Assembly: GCF_900019265.1 (NCBI RefSeq)
Contig: NZ_CYGX02000027.1
Location: 62,001 to 126,000 of the forward strand
From: Paraburkholderia ribeironis
Lineage (GTDB): Bacteria; Pseudomonadota; Gammaproteobacteria; Burkholderiales; Burkholderiaceae
Length of the DNA stretch: 64,000 nt
Direction of reading: 5' to 3'
Made by a program: the position numbers and the translations under genes. Below are positions 10,171 to 18,299 of this stretch, in pieces. The notes under the pieces were generated by a model, which saw only the letters and a program-made list of their open reading frames with translations, was not told the origin of the DNA and did not search any database. How positions within the stretch are numbered: the first letter of the stretch is position 1; each line of letters begins with the position of its first letter.

Positions 10171-11379
10171 TCAAGGCAGCGCGCCATATGCGAGCCACAG
10201 TCCGCATACCACCGCCACGGTCCCATACACCACGTACACCGGCATCTTCAGCTTTGCGAAGCACATGCCGGCGAAGAGCGCGGTGATCAGATACACCGGT
10301 TCGAACGGCACATGCGCGGCAATGCGCAGCACGGCGACTGCGAGAAACGCGGTGGTGACCGCGCGCAGGATCCTCATTCCGTGCTCGAAGCGCGGATTCG
10401 TCTTCAACTGATGCAGATGCCGTTGCGCCAGCACGACGAGGCAGCCCGACGGCACGAACAGCGCGAGCGTTGCAATCAGCGCACCCGCCCAGCCATCCAC
10501 CAGATAGCCGAAGAACGGCACCACATTCAACAGCGGTCCGGGCGACAGCGGGGATAGCGAAAACGCCAGCGTGAAGTCATTGTCCGATACGCCGATCGCT
10601 GGCGTGACGAACAGCGTCTTGAGCACCGGCAATGCCGAGAAGCCGCCGCCGAACAGCGTCATGCCGGCACCGGCCAGCCGCGGCCACAGCAGCACCAGTT
10701 CATAGCGATGCGGCAACGGCAGCGCGAACACGATCAGCAGGACACACAACGCGCCCAACAGGTGCCAGTCGCCGCGCCTGAGCGACACGACGAGGCGCGC
10801 ATCGCGCACTGGACACACGAACCAGCCGACGCCGAAGGACGCGCCGAGCATCGCGACGTAGGCCGCGGGACTGCGCGCATAGAAGAGCGCCACGCAGCCC
10901 AGCAGCGCCGCCGTCCATTCGAGCTTGCCGCGCACCAGCGCGCGTGTCTGCTTGTACCAGGTGGTCGCGATCAGCGTGGCCAGCACGACGCTGAAGTGAT
11001 TGAGCAAGGTTTGCGAAGCGACGGCGTGCACGAGCGGCGCGCGGTAGAAGATCGCAAACAGCGTCATCAGCATGAAGAAGGGCAGCACGCTGGCGATGCC
11101 CGCGACCCACGCGCCGGCGCGTCCACGCAGCGCGTGCCCGAGTTGCACGGCGACATTGCATCCCACCGGCCCGGGCACCATCCAGGCGAGTGCGATCAGA
11201 TCGGAGAACGCCACCCGTGAAAGCCGTCCCTCGCGTTCGACGTAGTGATGCTCGAGTTGCGCCATCAGCGCGAGGCCGCCCCATGACAACGCCGACAGGG
11301 CGAACACAACCCGGAACAGCGTCCATAGCGGTTCCCGTTCTCCTCGTCTGAGCGCATCGCGGCTCGTGATCGTCTGCAT
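10171..11379 (-). CDS. chrA: Chromate ion transporter (ChrA/CHR family)
   Basis: This 402-residue inner-membrane protein has two homologous CHR halves, the long-chain type. The first half carries GGLALMAQLEHHYV near residue 34 and DLIALAWMVPGPVGCNVAVQLG near 62. The second repeats the pattern as LFGGGFSALPVL near 240 and LAFSLSPLSPGPLLNV near 270. About ten hydrophobic helices are visible. The family exports chromate using the proton gradient; some members only transport sulfate-like anions, and the substrate here is unproven. No chrB or chrR regulator is adjacent, so it stands alone. Confidence 0.9.
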   Translation of the reverse strand: MQTITSRDALRRGEREPLWTLFRVVFALSALSWGGLALMAQLEHHYVEREGRLSRVAFSDLIALAWMVPGPVGCNVAVQLGHALRGRAGAWVAGIASVLPFFMLMTLFAIFYRAPLVHAVASQTLLNHFSVVLATLIATTWYKQTRALVRGKLEWTAALLGCVALFYARSPAAYVAMLGASFGVGWFVCPVRDARLVVSLRRGDWHLLGALCVLLIVFALPLPHRYELVLLWPRLAGAGMTLFGGGFSALPVLKTLFVTPAIGVSDNDFTLAFSLSPLSPGPLLNVVPFFGYLVDGWAGALIATLALFVPSGCLVVLAQRHLHQLKTNPRFEHGMRILRAVTTAFLAVAVLRIAAHVPFEPVYLITALFAGMCFAKLKMPVYVVYGTVAVVCGLWLAYGALP

Positions 11380-11527
11380 GGCGCCCCGGGCGTCCCGCCC
11401 TGGGCACCCGTCCTATTCTATTGGGATCATCGTCATCGGGTAGCATGGCCGCTGGCCGGCAGCACGCGGTGACGCGGTACAGCGTGAATGCTGCCGCGGT
11501 TTCGCTGCCGTGGCGAGCCGGCCGCGC

Positions 11528-13894
11528 TCAGTCGCTGGTGCTGGACACGCTGCTGGTGCTGTCGGTTTCGTGCACGGCGCGGCGGTCCGTCACACCGCAT
11601 ACGCCGAAGCGTTCGAGCAGCGCCGGTATCGCCTCCACGGGCACTGGACGAGAGAACAGGAAACCCTGCGCCTCGATATGGCCGAGCGCGGCGAGCCATG
11701 CGATCTGCTCTTCGGTTTCGGTGCCTTCGACCACCACCGTGAGTCCGAGCGAGCGCGCCAGATTGACGATCGCGGTGACCATCACGCAGACGCTGCGGTC
11801 GCCGGGAATCGCCTGGACGAACGAGCGATCCACCTTGAGCGTGTCCACCGAGAAGCGGTTCAGATAGGACAACGACGAATAGCCGGTGCCGAAATCGTCG
11901 AGCGCGATGCGCACGCCGAGGCGCTTTAACGCGTAGATCTTCTCCGAGACCAGTTCGGGATATTCCATCATCGCCGTCTCGGTGATTTCGAGTTCGAGGC
12001 GGCGCGCCGAGATGCCGGTTTCCTCGATCGCACGCGAGATGGTTTGGTACAGGTCGCCGCGCCAGAACTGCACCGCCGAGATGTTCACCGCGAGCGACAA
12101 CTTCTCGTAGCCCTGCTGTTGCCAGAGCGCCAGTTGCCGGCAGGCGGTCTCGATCACGAAGTCGCCGATGGGCACGATCAGCCCGGTCGATTCGGCGACC
12201 GGAATGAACTCGCTCGCCGGAATCAGACCGTGTTGCGGATGGTTCCAGCGCACCAGCGCCTCGAAACCGGTGATGCAGCGGCGCGTCAGATCGATCTTCG
12301 GCTGATAGGCGAGAAACAGTTGCCCTTCGGCGAGCGCCACGCGCAATTGCTGTTCCCACCTCATCAGATGGTCCGCGCGATGCGCCAGCTGCGGAGAATA
12401 GAACTGGTAGCAGTTCTTGCCCGCGTCTTTCGCGCTGTACATCGCGAGGTCGGCCTTCTTCAGCAGATCGATCTCGCTCTCGTTGGGCACCGAGTACAGC
12501 GCGATGCCAATGCTCGCATGCAGTACGAACGAACTGCCGCGCACGTCGAAGGGTCGGTCGAACGCTTCGGCAGCGGCTTCGGCCAGGGCGACGGCGCGCT
12601 TCTCGACGTCGTCGCCCTTGATCACGACCACAAACTCGTCGCCGCCGATGCGGCTCAGCGCGCCGCCGTCGCCGACCGCGGCGGCGAGCCGCGAGGCTGT
12701 CATCTGCAGCACGATGTCGCCGGCGTTGTGGCCGAGCGTATCGTTGACGGTCTTGAAGTTATCGAGGTCGATGAAAAGAATCGCGAGGCGGCCGAGGTTG
12801 GCCGCCTGCGCCACGTCATGCCGCAGCGTTTGCAGCGTCGCATAGCGGTTGCGCAAACCGGTCAGCAGATCGTATTCGACCAGATGCGTCATCTCGCGCT
12901 CGCGGCCCAGCAGCTTGCCGATCAGTCCGGTCGCGACGGCGAAGAAGCTCAGCATCGCGAGCGAAATGAAGCCCGCCATCAGCAGATAGACGTTGCGCGT
13001 GTGGTTGTAGTCGGCGAACTCTTCGGCCTGCGAAAGACCCACCAGCACGCCGAGCGGATAGCCGTCGATGTGCCGGTACGAGACGATGCGCGTGACGTTG
13101 TCGATCGAATCGACGTAGGTCCCCGACACATGCTCCGAGGTCGGATACGAGCCGCTCGCCGAGAACGCGCCATTGACGGAGTCGGCACTGCCGGTGCGCC
13201 GAGCGAGCACGGCGCCGTTGTCGGAGATCACCGCGATCACGCCTTCACGGCCGATCGCTGCATTGTTGTAGAAGTCGGTGGTGAAATAGCTGGGGTCTTC
13301 GGAGACCACCACGACGCCCGCGAACGAGCCATCCGGATGATTCAAACGGCGCGTCATCTGCAAGGTCCAGTGACGGGACACGCGGCCAAGCACGGGCTTG
13401 CTGATGTACAACTGGTCGTCGTTCTCGTGTTCATGGACCTTGAAGTGCTCGCGGTCCGACAGATCGATGTGCTTGGGATTGAGCTCGGCCGTGTTGGCGA
13501 GCAGCTTGCCGCGTTCGTCGATCAACGACACCTGCACCAGCGTCTCGCTTTGCACGACGCCTTTTTCGACCGTGCTGGCGAGATTGAAATGATTAGGTGT
13601 CTTCTCGAACTCGTATTTGACGAAGCGGGTGATCTGGTCGACCTGGTGAATGGCCTTGACCGTATGCTGTTCCAGCGCCGCCGAGAGAATTGCAGCAGAG
13701 GCCATCGCCTCGCGATTGGTGGCTTCTTTCTCCATCGACAGCCGCGCGAAGATCACGGTCCAAAGCAGGATCAGGACCAGCACGCCAAGCGCGGGAATGA
13801 CGAACAGCGCTCGCCGGCGCGACACCGCCGGATCGCGGCGAGGCTTGGCTTCGCGCTCGTCGGAGAAGCGGGATTGGCTCATCGGACAGCCCAT
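11528..13894 (-). CDS. Membrane-anchored Cache-GGDEF-EAL cyclic-di-GMP enzyme
   Basis: This 788-residue sensor has a basic N-terminus, a membrane helix at about 29-50, a large periplasmic Cache-type sensing domain (about 55-295) and a second helix at about 300-325. Then come a GGDEF domain with RIGGDEF near residue 416 and an EAL domain with GFEALVRW near 545 and loop DDFGTGYSSLSYL near 680. All catalytic signatures for diguanylate cyclase and phosphodiesterase are intact. I see no RxxD inhibitory site just before GGDEF. It probably adjusts cyclic-di-GMP in response to an extracellular small molecule. Translation could also start at the ATG at 13882; neither start has a good ribosome site. 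It is monocistronic. Confidence 0.93.
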   Translation of the reverse strand: MGCPMSQSRFSDEREAKPRRDPAVSRRRALFVIPALGVLVLILLWTVIFARLSMEKEATNREAMASAAILSAALEQHTVKAIHQVDQITRFVKYEFEKTPNHFNLASTVEKGVVQSETLVQVSLIDERGKLLANTAELNPKHIDLSDREHFKVHEHENDDQLYISKPVLGRVSRHWTLQMTRRLNHPDGSFAGVVVVSEDPSYFTTDFYNNAAIGREGVIAVISDNGAVLARRTGSADSVNGAFSASGSYPTSEHVSGTYVDSIDNVTRIVSYRHIDGYPLGVLVGLSQAEEFADYNHTRNVYLLMAGFISLAMLSFFAVATGLIGKLLGREREMTHLVEYDLLTGLRNRYATLQTLRHDVAQAANLGRLAILFIDLDNFKTVNDTLGHNAGDIVLQMTASRLAAAVGDGGALSRIGGDEFVVVIKGDDVEKRAVALAEAAAEAFDRPFDVRGSSFVLHASIGIALYSVPNESEIDLLKKADLAMYSAKDAGKNCYQFYSPQLAHRADHLMRWEQQLRVALAEGQLFLAYQPKIDLTRRCITGFEALVRWNHPQHGLIPASEFIPVAESTGLIVPIGDFVIETACRQLALWQQQGYEKLSLAVNISAVQFWRGDLYQTISRAIEETGISARRLELEITETAMMEYPELVSEKIYALKRLGVRIALDDFGTGYSSLSYLNRFSVDTLKVDRSFVQAIPGDRSVCVMVTAIVNLARSLGLTVVVEGTETEEQIAWLAALGHIEAQGFLFSRPVPVEAIPALLERFGVCGVTDRRAVHETDSTSSVSSTSD

Positions 13895-14382
13895 GCGTGA
13901 GTGCGGGCCGGTTGCAAATGCGAGAGCATCGACTGCGCTGATTTCATGGATGGCTGCATGGTGACCAAGGTGCCGGAACTACTGCACAGGAGGAGGTGGC
14001 TTGCCACCGTGCCTGACCGTCCACAGGTCATCGGGTATGTTTCGATATTACTTAATGCCACTGGATTAAGGAAGCTTCGCGGCATCGGGTATACGCTGGC
14101 AGGACACGCGGCCTGTATCGGCCTGAATCGCGGCCAGGTGCGCCGGCTATGGGGGCGCAGCCCGCTTATTGTTTTTGAATATTTCATCGGGCTCAGCATT
14201 CAGGTGTGCCAGGGTCTATGGCAGGCCTCTTGCGACGCAATGCGGATTAGTTTGGACAACGATGCGGCTTTTTGTGGTCTCGCGCGGCGAGATGCGGCAT
14301 GCGTTGTATTTTCAGGCGACGTACCGCATCTTGCCACGCTCGAGCATGTGCATGCACGTTCGTGCGTGCAAGGAACGCGGCG
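13895..14382. other. 488-bp intergenic region, lower GC
   Basis: The region lies between the phzF-like stop and the GGDEF-EAL start, both on the minus strand, and should contain the promoter of the latter. The part from about 14035 to 14290 is richer in A and T than its surroundings. I find no ORF with a ribosome site, no clear terminator and no convincing -35/-10 pair. Confidence 0.4.
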
Positions 14383-15294
14383 TTACGGCAGCCGGAACGT
14401 GCCGTCGACGATCGTCACCGATGGCCCGCCGATCCATGTCTTGCCACGCGCATCGTCGTAGCGCACCGACACCTGGCCCGCGCGGCCAGGCACCGTGCCC
14501 TGGCGAGCTGTGTAGTGCATGCCGGGGCGTCGCTGCTGTGCGCTCAGCAAACCGGCGAGCGCAGCGTTGGCGCTGCCCGTCACCGGGTCTTCACCTACCC
14601 CGAACCCGCCGCCTGCCATCAGGCAGCGCACCTCGAAGGTCGCGGGGCCGTCGGCGTCGTGAGGTGCGTAGACCGCGAGCCCGTGAGTGTCGACCGAATG
14701 CACGAGCTCGGCGAGTGCCGCGGCGTCGGGTTCGAGCGCGAGACAATCGCGCGCCGAATCGAGGCGAACCACGAGCCACGGCGCGCCGTTGTCGACTGCG
14801 CAGGGCGTCGCGCTGAAATCGATCGCGTCGCTGCGCAAGGCCGCGGAGAGCATCGCGTATCGATCTTCCGCAAGCGGCGTAATGCGCGCGGGCGGCGCGG
14901 CGAACGCCCATGCGTCATGCATGCTGTCGGCGGTACCGGCAGTGCCAGTTAACGCCTCGAGTTCGACGAGTCCCACACCGCATTGCTGGATCAGCTTGCC
15001 GGCCTGCTTTGGTTGATATCCGCTGTCGCGCAACGCGTGCGCAGTGCCGAGCGTCGGATGACCCGCGAACGGCAACTCGCCATGCGTGGTGAAGATGCGC
15101 ACGCGATAGTCGGCGGCCGGGTCGGTCGGCTTCAATAGAAAAGTCGTTTCGGACAGATTGGTCCAGTGCGCGATGGCCCGCATCTGATTCGTATCGAGCG
15201 CGTCGGCATCGAATACGACAGCAAGCGGATTGCCTTTGAACGGTACCGACGTGAACACGTCGACCTGTTTGAAGCGAACGGTGTGAGCGAGCAT
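14383..15294 (-). CDS. PhzF family isomerase
   Basis: The 303-residue protein matches the PhzF/diaminopimelate-epimerase-like fold. The N-terminus reads VDVFTSVPFKGNPLAVV, and the catalytic glutamate lies in NLSETTF (Glu49, the counterpart of PhzF Glu45). The second half carries the typical FAGHPTLGTAHAL (about residue 78) and GEDPVTGSANAAL near 250. No other phenazine genes occur nearby, so this is a generic PhzF-like enzyme of unknown substrate rather than phenazine biosynthesis. It reads in the same direction as the Rid gene upstream, with a gap of 197 bp, so co-transcription is uncertain. Confidence 0.92.
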   Translation of the reverse strand: MLAHTVRFKQVDVFTSVPFKGNPLAVVFDADALDTNQMRAIAHWTNLSETTFLLKPTDPAADYRVRIFTTHGELPFAGHPTLGTAHALRDSGYQPKQAGKLIQQCGVGLVELEALTGTAGTADSMHDAWAFAAPPARITPLAEDRYAMLSAALRSDAIDFSATPCAVDNGAPWLVVRLDSARDCLALEPDAAALAELVHSVDTHGLAVYAPHDADGPATFEVRCLMAGGGFGVGEDPVTGSANAALAGLLSAQQRRPGMHYTARQGTVPGRAGQVSVRYDDARGKTWIGGPSVTIVDGTFRLP

Positions 15295-15491
15295 CGATGC
15301 GATTCAGTGAGTCAGTCGGTGAGTGGGATTCGCGGATTCTATCCGCTGACGCCGCAACGATCTAGCTCCGCCATAAATGCAAAACGCGCCGCGGGTGGCC
15401 GACACCTCGCGACGCGTTCTACACGCACTGTTGGGCGAACCGCCAGACTATGCTGACTGGGTTGCCGATGCGCTTGGGTTACTCGCTTGCT

Positions 15492-15956
15492 TTACTCGAC
15501 TTCTGCGATCATCTCGATTTCGACGCACGCGCCGAGCGGAATCTGCGCGACGCCGAACGCCGAGCGCGCATGTTTGCCGCGCTCGCCGAACACGTCGGCG
15601 ATCAGTTCGGACGCGCCGTTGGTGACCAGATGCTGTTCGGTGAAGTCGGGCGTCGAGTTGACGAGGCTCATCAGCTTGACGATGCGCGTGACGCGGTTCA
15701 GATCGCCCACATGCGCGTGCAGCGTGGCCAGCAGGTCGATGGCGATCGAGCGTGCCGCGGCCTTGCCTTCGTCGGTGCCGAGCGTGGCGCCGAGCTTGCC
15801 GGCCCACACCTTGCCGTCCTTCTTCGCGATGTGACCGGACAGGTACACCGTGTTGCCGCTTTGCGCGCTCATCACATACGCGGCTGCCGGCGCGCCGGCG
15901 ACGGGCAGTTCGATGCCCAGTTCCTTGAGCTTGTCGTACACATTGATTTGAGCCAT
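15492..15956 (-). CDS. Rid (YjgF/UK114) family protein lacking the catalytic Arg
   Basis: This 154-residue Rid superfamily protein has the conserved GNTVYLSGHI near residue 35, the central LLATLHAHVGDLNRVTR, and the C-terminal block VEIEMIAEV. In RidA the motif before that block reads VARLP, and its Arg is needed for imine deamination. Here it reads VAQIP, with Gln138 in that position, which places the protein in the non-RidA subgroup. A deaminase role for the preceding aminotransferase is therefore doubtful. AAGGA sits 8 bases before the ATG. It follows the aminotransferase by 68 bp on the same strand and is probably its operon partner. Confidence 0.88.
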   Translation of the reverse strand: MAQINVYDKLKELGIELPVAGAPAAAYVMSAQSGNTVYLSGHIAKKDGKVWAGKLGATLGTDEGKAAARSIAIDLLATLHAHVGDLNRVTRIVKLMSLVNSTPDFTEQHLVTNGASELIADVFGERGKHARSAFGVAQIPLGACVEIEMIAEVE

Positions 15957-16024
15957 GTCGTGTCCTTGAGTGAGGGGGTGGAATTCGGTGGCGCGAGTCG
16001 CGTGAGGATCGTGCGACAGGTCGC

Positions 16025-17221
16025 TCAGACCTTCGCGCGGATCAGCGTGGCGAGGCGTGCGACGCCTTCGTCGATTCTAGCCGGCGGCACCGTGACGAAC
16101 GACAGACGCAACGTGTTGTGCTGTGCCTCGTTCGCGAAGAACGGACCGCCCGGCACGAACGCGACGTTCTGCGCGACCGCTTCTTCGAGCAGTTTCATGC
16201 TGTCGATCTGCGCCGGCAGATTCACCCAGATGAACATGCCGCCTTCCGGACGGTTCCAGCTCACGCCTTCGGGCATATAGCGCGTGAGCGCGTCCAGCAT
16301 CGCCTCGCATTGATTGCGATACAACTCGCGGATGGTCGGCACGTGCGTGTCGAGGAAGCCGTCCTTGATCACTTCGTGCACGATGCGCTGCGTGAAGCTG
16401 GGCGTGTGCAGATCGGTGGCCTGCTTGGCCTGCACGAGTTTGAAGATCAACTCTTCGGGCGCGATGATGAAACCGACCCGCAGGCCCGGCGCGAGCACCT
16501 TCGAGAACGACCCGAGGTAGACGATGTGATCCGGCGCCATCGACAGCATGGTGGGCAGCGGTTCGCCCGCGTAGTCGAGCGCACCGTACGGGTCGTCTTC
16601 GATCACCGGGAACGGCGCGTTCCTCGCGAACTCGGCAAGCGCGCGACGGCGTTCGACCGGCAGCCGGCGGCCGGTCGGATTCTGGAAGTTCGGTTGCGCG
16701 TACAGCAGGCGCGCGCCCTTGGTCAGATCCGGCGTGAGTTCCGCGGGGATCAGGCCTTGCTCGTCGGTCGGTACCTGCACGTAGTGCGGTTCGTACATCG
16801 AGAACGATTGCAGCGCGCCGAGGTAGGTGGGCGTTTCGACCAGCACGGGACTACCCGGGCACACCAGCACTTTGCCGAGCAGGTCGAGCGCCTGTTGCGA
16901 GCCGGTGGTGATCAGCACCTGGGTGGGACGAATCTGCGCGCCGTTCACCGAGTAGCGCTGCGCGATCCATTCACGCAGCGGCGCATAGCCTTCGGTCGCG
17001 CTGTACTGCAGCGCCGCGGCGGGCGTGTCGCGCAGAATGCGGTCGGACGCTTCGCGCATACGTTCGGCCGGGAAGGTGGCCGGCGAGGGCAGGCCGCCAG
17101 CGAACGAAATGACTTCGGGCCGTTCCGTGACCTTCAGGATCTCGCGGATCGCGGAGCTGGTGAGCTTGCGCGCGCGTTCGGACAATTGCCACGTCGGGGC
17201 TTTGAGGTCGCTTTGGTCCAT
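16025..17221 (-). CDS. PLP-dependent aminotransferase (2-aminoadipate transaminase type)
   Basis: The 398-residue fold-type I aminotransferase resembles LysN/AroH-like enzymes. It has an N-terminal ISFAGGLPSPATFP, a TTGSQQALDLLGK segment near residue 105, QPNFQNPTGRRLP near 185, VIEDDPYG near 209 and the PLP lysine in GSFSKVLAPGLRVG (about residue 239). These sequences resemble the catalytic half of MocR regulators, but there is no DNA-binding domain. The amino donor is unknown; 2-aminoadipate, aromatic or branched amino acids are possible. A strong AGAGGAG ribosome site precedes the ATG. It forms a minus-strand series VOC - aminotransferase - Rid with gaps of about 70 bp. Confidence 0.92.
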   Translation of the reverse strand: MDQSDLKAPTWQLSERARKLTSSAIREILKVTERPEVISFAGGLPSPATFPAERMREASDRILRDTPAAALQYSATEGYAPLREWIAQRYSVNGAQIRPTQVLITTGSQQALDLLGKVLVCPGSPVLVETPTYLGALQSFSMYEPHYVQVPTDEQGLIPAELTPDLTKGARLLYAQPNFQNPTGRRLPVERRRALAEFARNAPFPVIEDDPYGALDYAGEPLPTMLSMAPDHIVYLGSFSKVLAPGLRVGFIIAPEELIFKLVQAKQATDLHTPSFTQRIVHEVIKDGFLDTHVPTIRELYRNQCEAMLDALTRYMPEGVSWNRPEGGMFIWVNLPAQIDSMKLLEEAVAQNVAFVPGGPFFANEAQHNTLRLSFVTVPPARIDEGVARLATLIRAKV

Positions 17222-17293
17222 GGTCTCCTCTGGTATCTCTAGAACCGGTCAAAGCTTCAATTATCGCGCGAGTCGACGACCCGCGCGCGCTGC

Positions 17294-17983
17294 TTATTTC
17301 AGGGTCCGTAGACCGCCAGGGGTTTCAAATTGGGCGACGAGCGCCGCGGCGCCGTCGGTGGACTGCAAGTCGAGCAGATGCGCCGCACCGAGCCACCGCA
17401 GTTGCGCGCTTACCAGTTCGGCTTGCGGATGCACGGCTTTCAAGGCTTTCAGCGTGATCTCCGTGGCCGGCAATGCGCTCGACGGATGCCGCGCCGAGTC
17501 CCACTGAATCAACGATGGCAGCACGCCGTCGCCGGCGCCTTGCCAGGCCGGGAACGACCCGTCGTCGGGCACCGACAGACTCCACGTGAAATCGCCGCGC
17601 GTCATCGGCACGATCGGCGCAATGCGCTGTGGATACTGCGTTTGCCACATCGACAGCCGCTTGGGCCGCTCGACCCGGGCGACCCAGTGCGACAGGTACG
17701 GGCCGCGCTCGAGCCGCGCGTGCGTCGCCGGGTCGTCGAGCGCGAACAGGCGGGCGCGCGGCGCGCCGCCGTCGGCCACGGACGCGGCGTGCGGGTCGAT
17801 CGCGATCACCTCGAGATACACGCCGCCCCACAGGTTCAGCAGGCGATTGTGAGTGCGCATCAGCGGATGCGCGCCGCCGCCGGCCGGGGCGATGCCCAGC
17901 GTGTCGGCGACGTACTGGGTGCCCTCGTCGAGGGTGCGGGCGGAAATCACGAGGTGATCGAGACGGAGCGGATGGGCTGTCAT
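17294..17983 (-). CDS. VOC family protein (glyoxalase-like domain)
   Basis: The 229-residue protein begins at the ATG at 17983. The N-terminus LRLDHLVISARTLDEGTQYVADTLG is the characteristic opening strand and helix of glyoxalase-like vicinal-oxygen-chelate domains. The metal-binding His is at residue 9 (DHLV), and HNRLLNLWGGVYLEVIAID near 45 supplies a Glu. The open frame extends upstream to 18472, but that part has no homology-like features and would overlap the divergent promoter. It is the first gene of a probable operon with the aminotransferase and Rid genes. The substrate is unknown. Confidence 0.85.
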   Translation of the reverse strand: MTAHPLRLDHLVISARTLDEGTQYVADTLGIAPAGGGAHPLMRTHNRLLNLWGGVYLEVIAIDPHAASVADGGAPRARLFALDDPATHARLERGPYLSHWVARVERPKRLSMWQTQYPQRIAPIVPMTRGDFTWSLSVPDDGSFPAWQGAGDGVLPSLIQWDSARHPSSALPATEITLKALKAVHPQAELVSAQLRWLGAAHLLDLQSTDGAAALVAQFETPGGLRTLK

Positions 17984-18299
17984 GACGAATCGAAGCGAAT
18001 CGAGGCGGATCGAGAAAAACGGTTTTCTGCGCGGTCTTCTGCGCGCTTTGTGCGCTAAGCCGGCGCGCATGGTCTGACGGTGGCGCGGCCGGGGCCGTAA
18101 GCATAACCGTTTGCCGGGTCGGCGGGCGATGCGGATGGTTGTGACCGGTGTCGCCGGATCGCCCACGCACCGCGGACCCCGTGTCCGAACCGCGTTTGCG
18201 CTGCGTCGCCGCCCTTTGCCGTACTCGAATGTAGCGGCGGCGACCGGCACAGTAACGGTACAATCGCCTCGATACTGTTCGGTACAGTTGGAGCCCGCC
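17984..18299. promoter_or_regulatory. Divergent control region VOC operon / mocR
   Basis: This 316-bp gap between divergent genes contains an inverted repeat ACTGT-TCGGT-ACAGT at 18274-18288 and an imperfect relative ACGGTACAAT at 18255-18264. MocR regulators usually bind such repeats beside their own gene (family knowledge). Repression of mocR and control of the divergent operon from here is inferred. Confidence 0.55.
18274..18288. promoter_or_regulatory. Candidate MocR operator palindrome
   Basis: ACTGTTCGGTACAGT has perfect 5-bp arms and a 5-base centre. It is centred 19 bases before the mocR ATG and overlaps the likely transcription start region (TACAAT at 18259-18264). Confidence 0.5.

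Noticed and set aside
11250..11268. A 19-base word (TGCTCGAGTTGCGCCATCA) shared with 38069-38087
   Set aside because: One copy lies in the chromate transporter coding region and the other between tetR and phaZ. There is no extended similarity or structure, so chance similarity in a GC-rich genome is the simplest view.
12044..13900. Plus-strand ORF of 618 residues opposite the GGDEF-EAL gene
   Set aside because: His/Arg/Ala-rich shadow without family motif; the minus-strand gene has intact GGDEF and EAL signatures.
14040..14290. AT-richer stretch as a hidden gene or mobile fragment
   Set aside because: No ORF with a ribosome site and no inverted or direct repeat boundaries could be found.
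18111..18299. Longer N-terminus of the MocR regulator
   Set aside because: The extension covers the promoter and operator palindrome and adds 63 residues without a domain; the ATG at 18300 fits the family.
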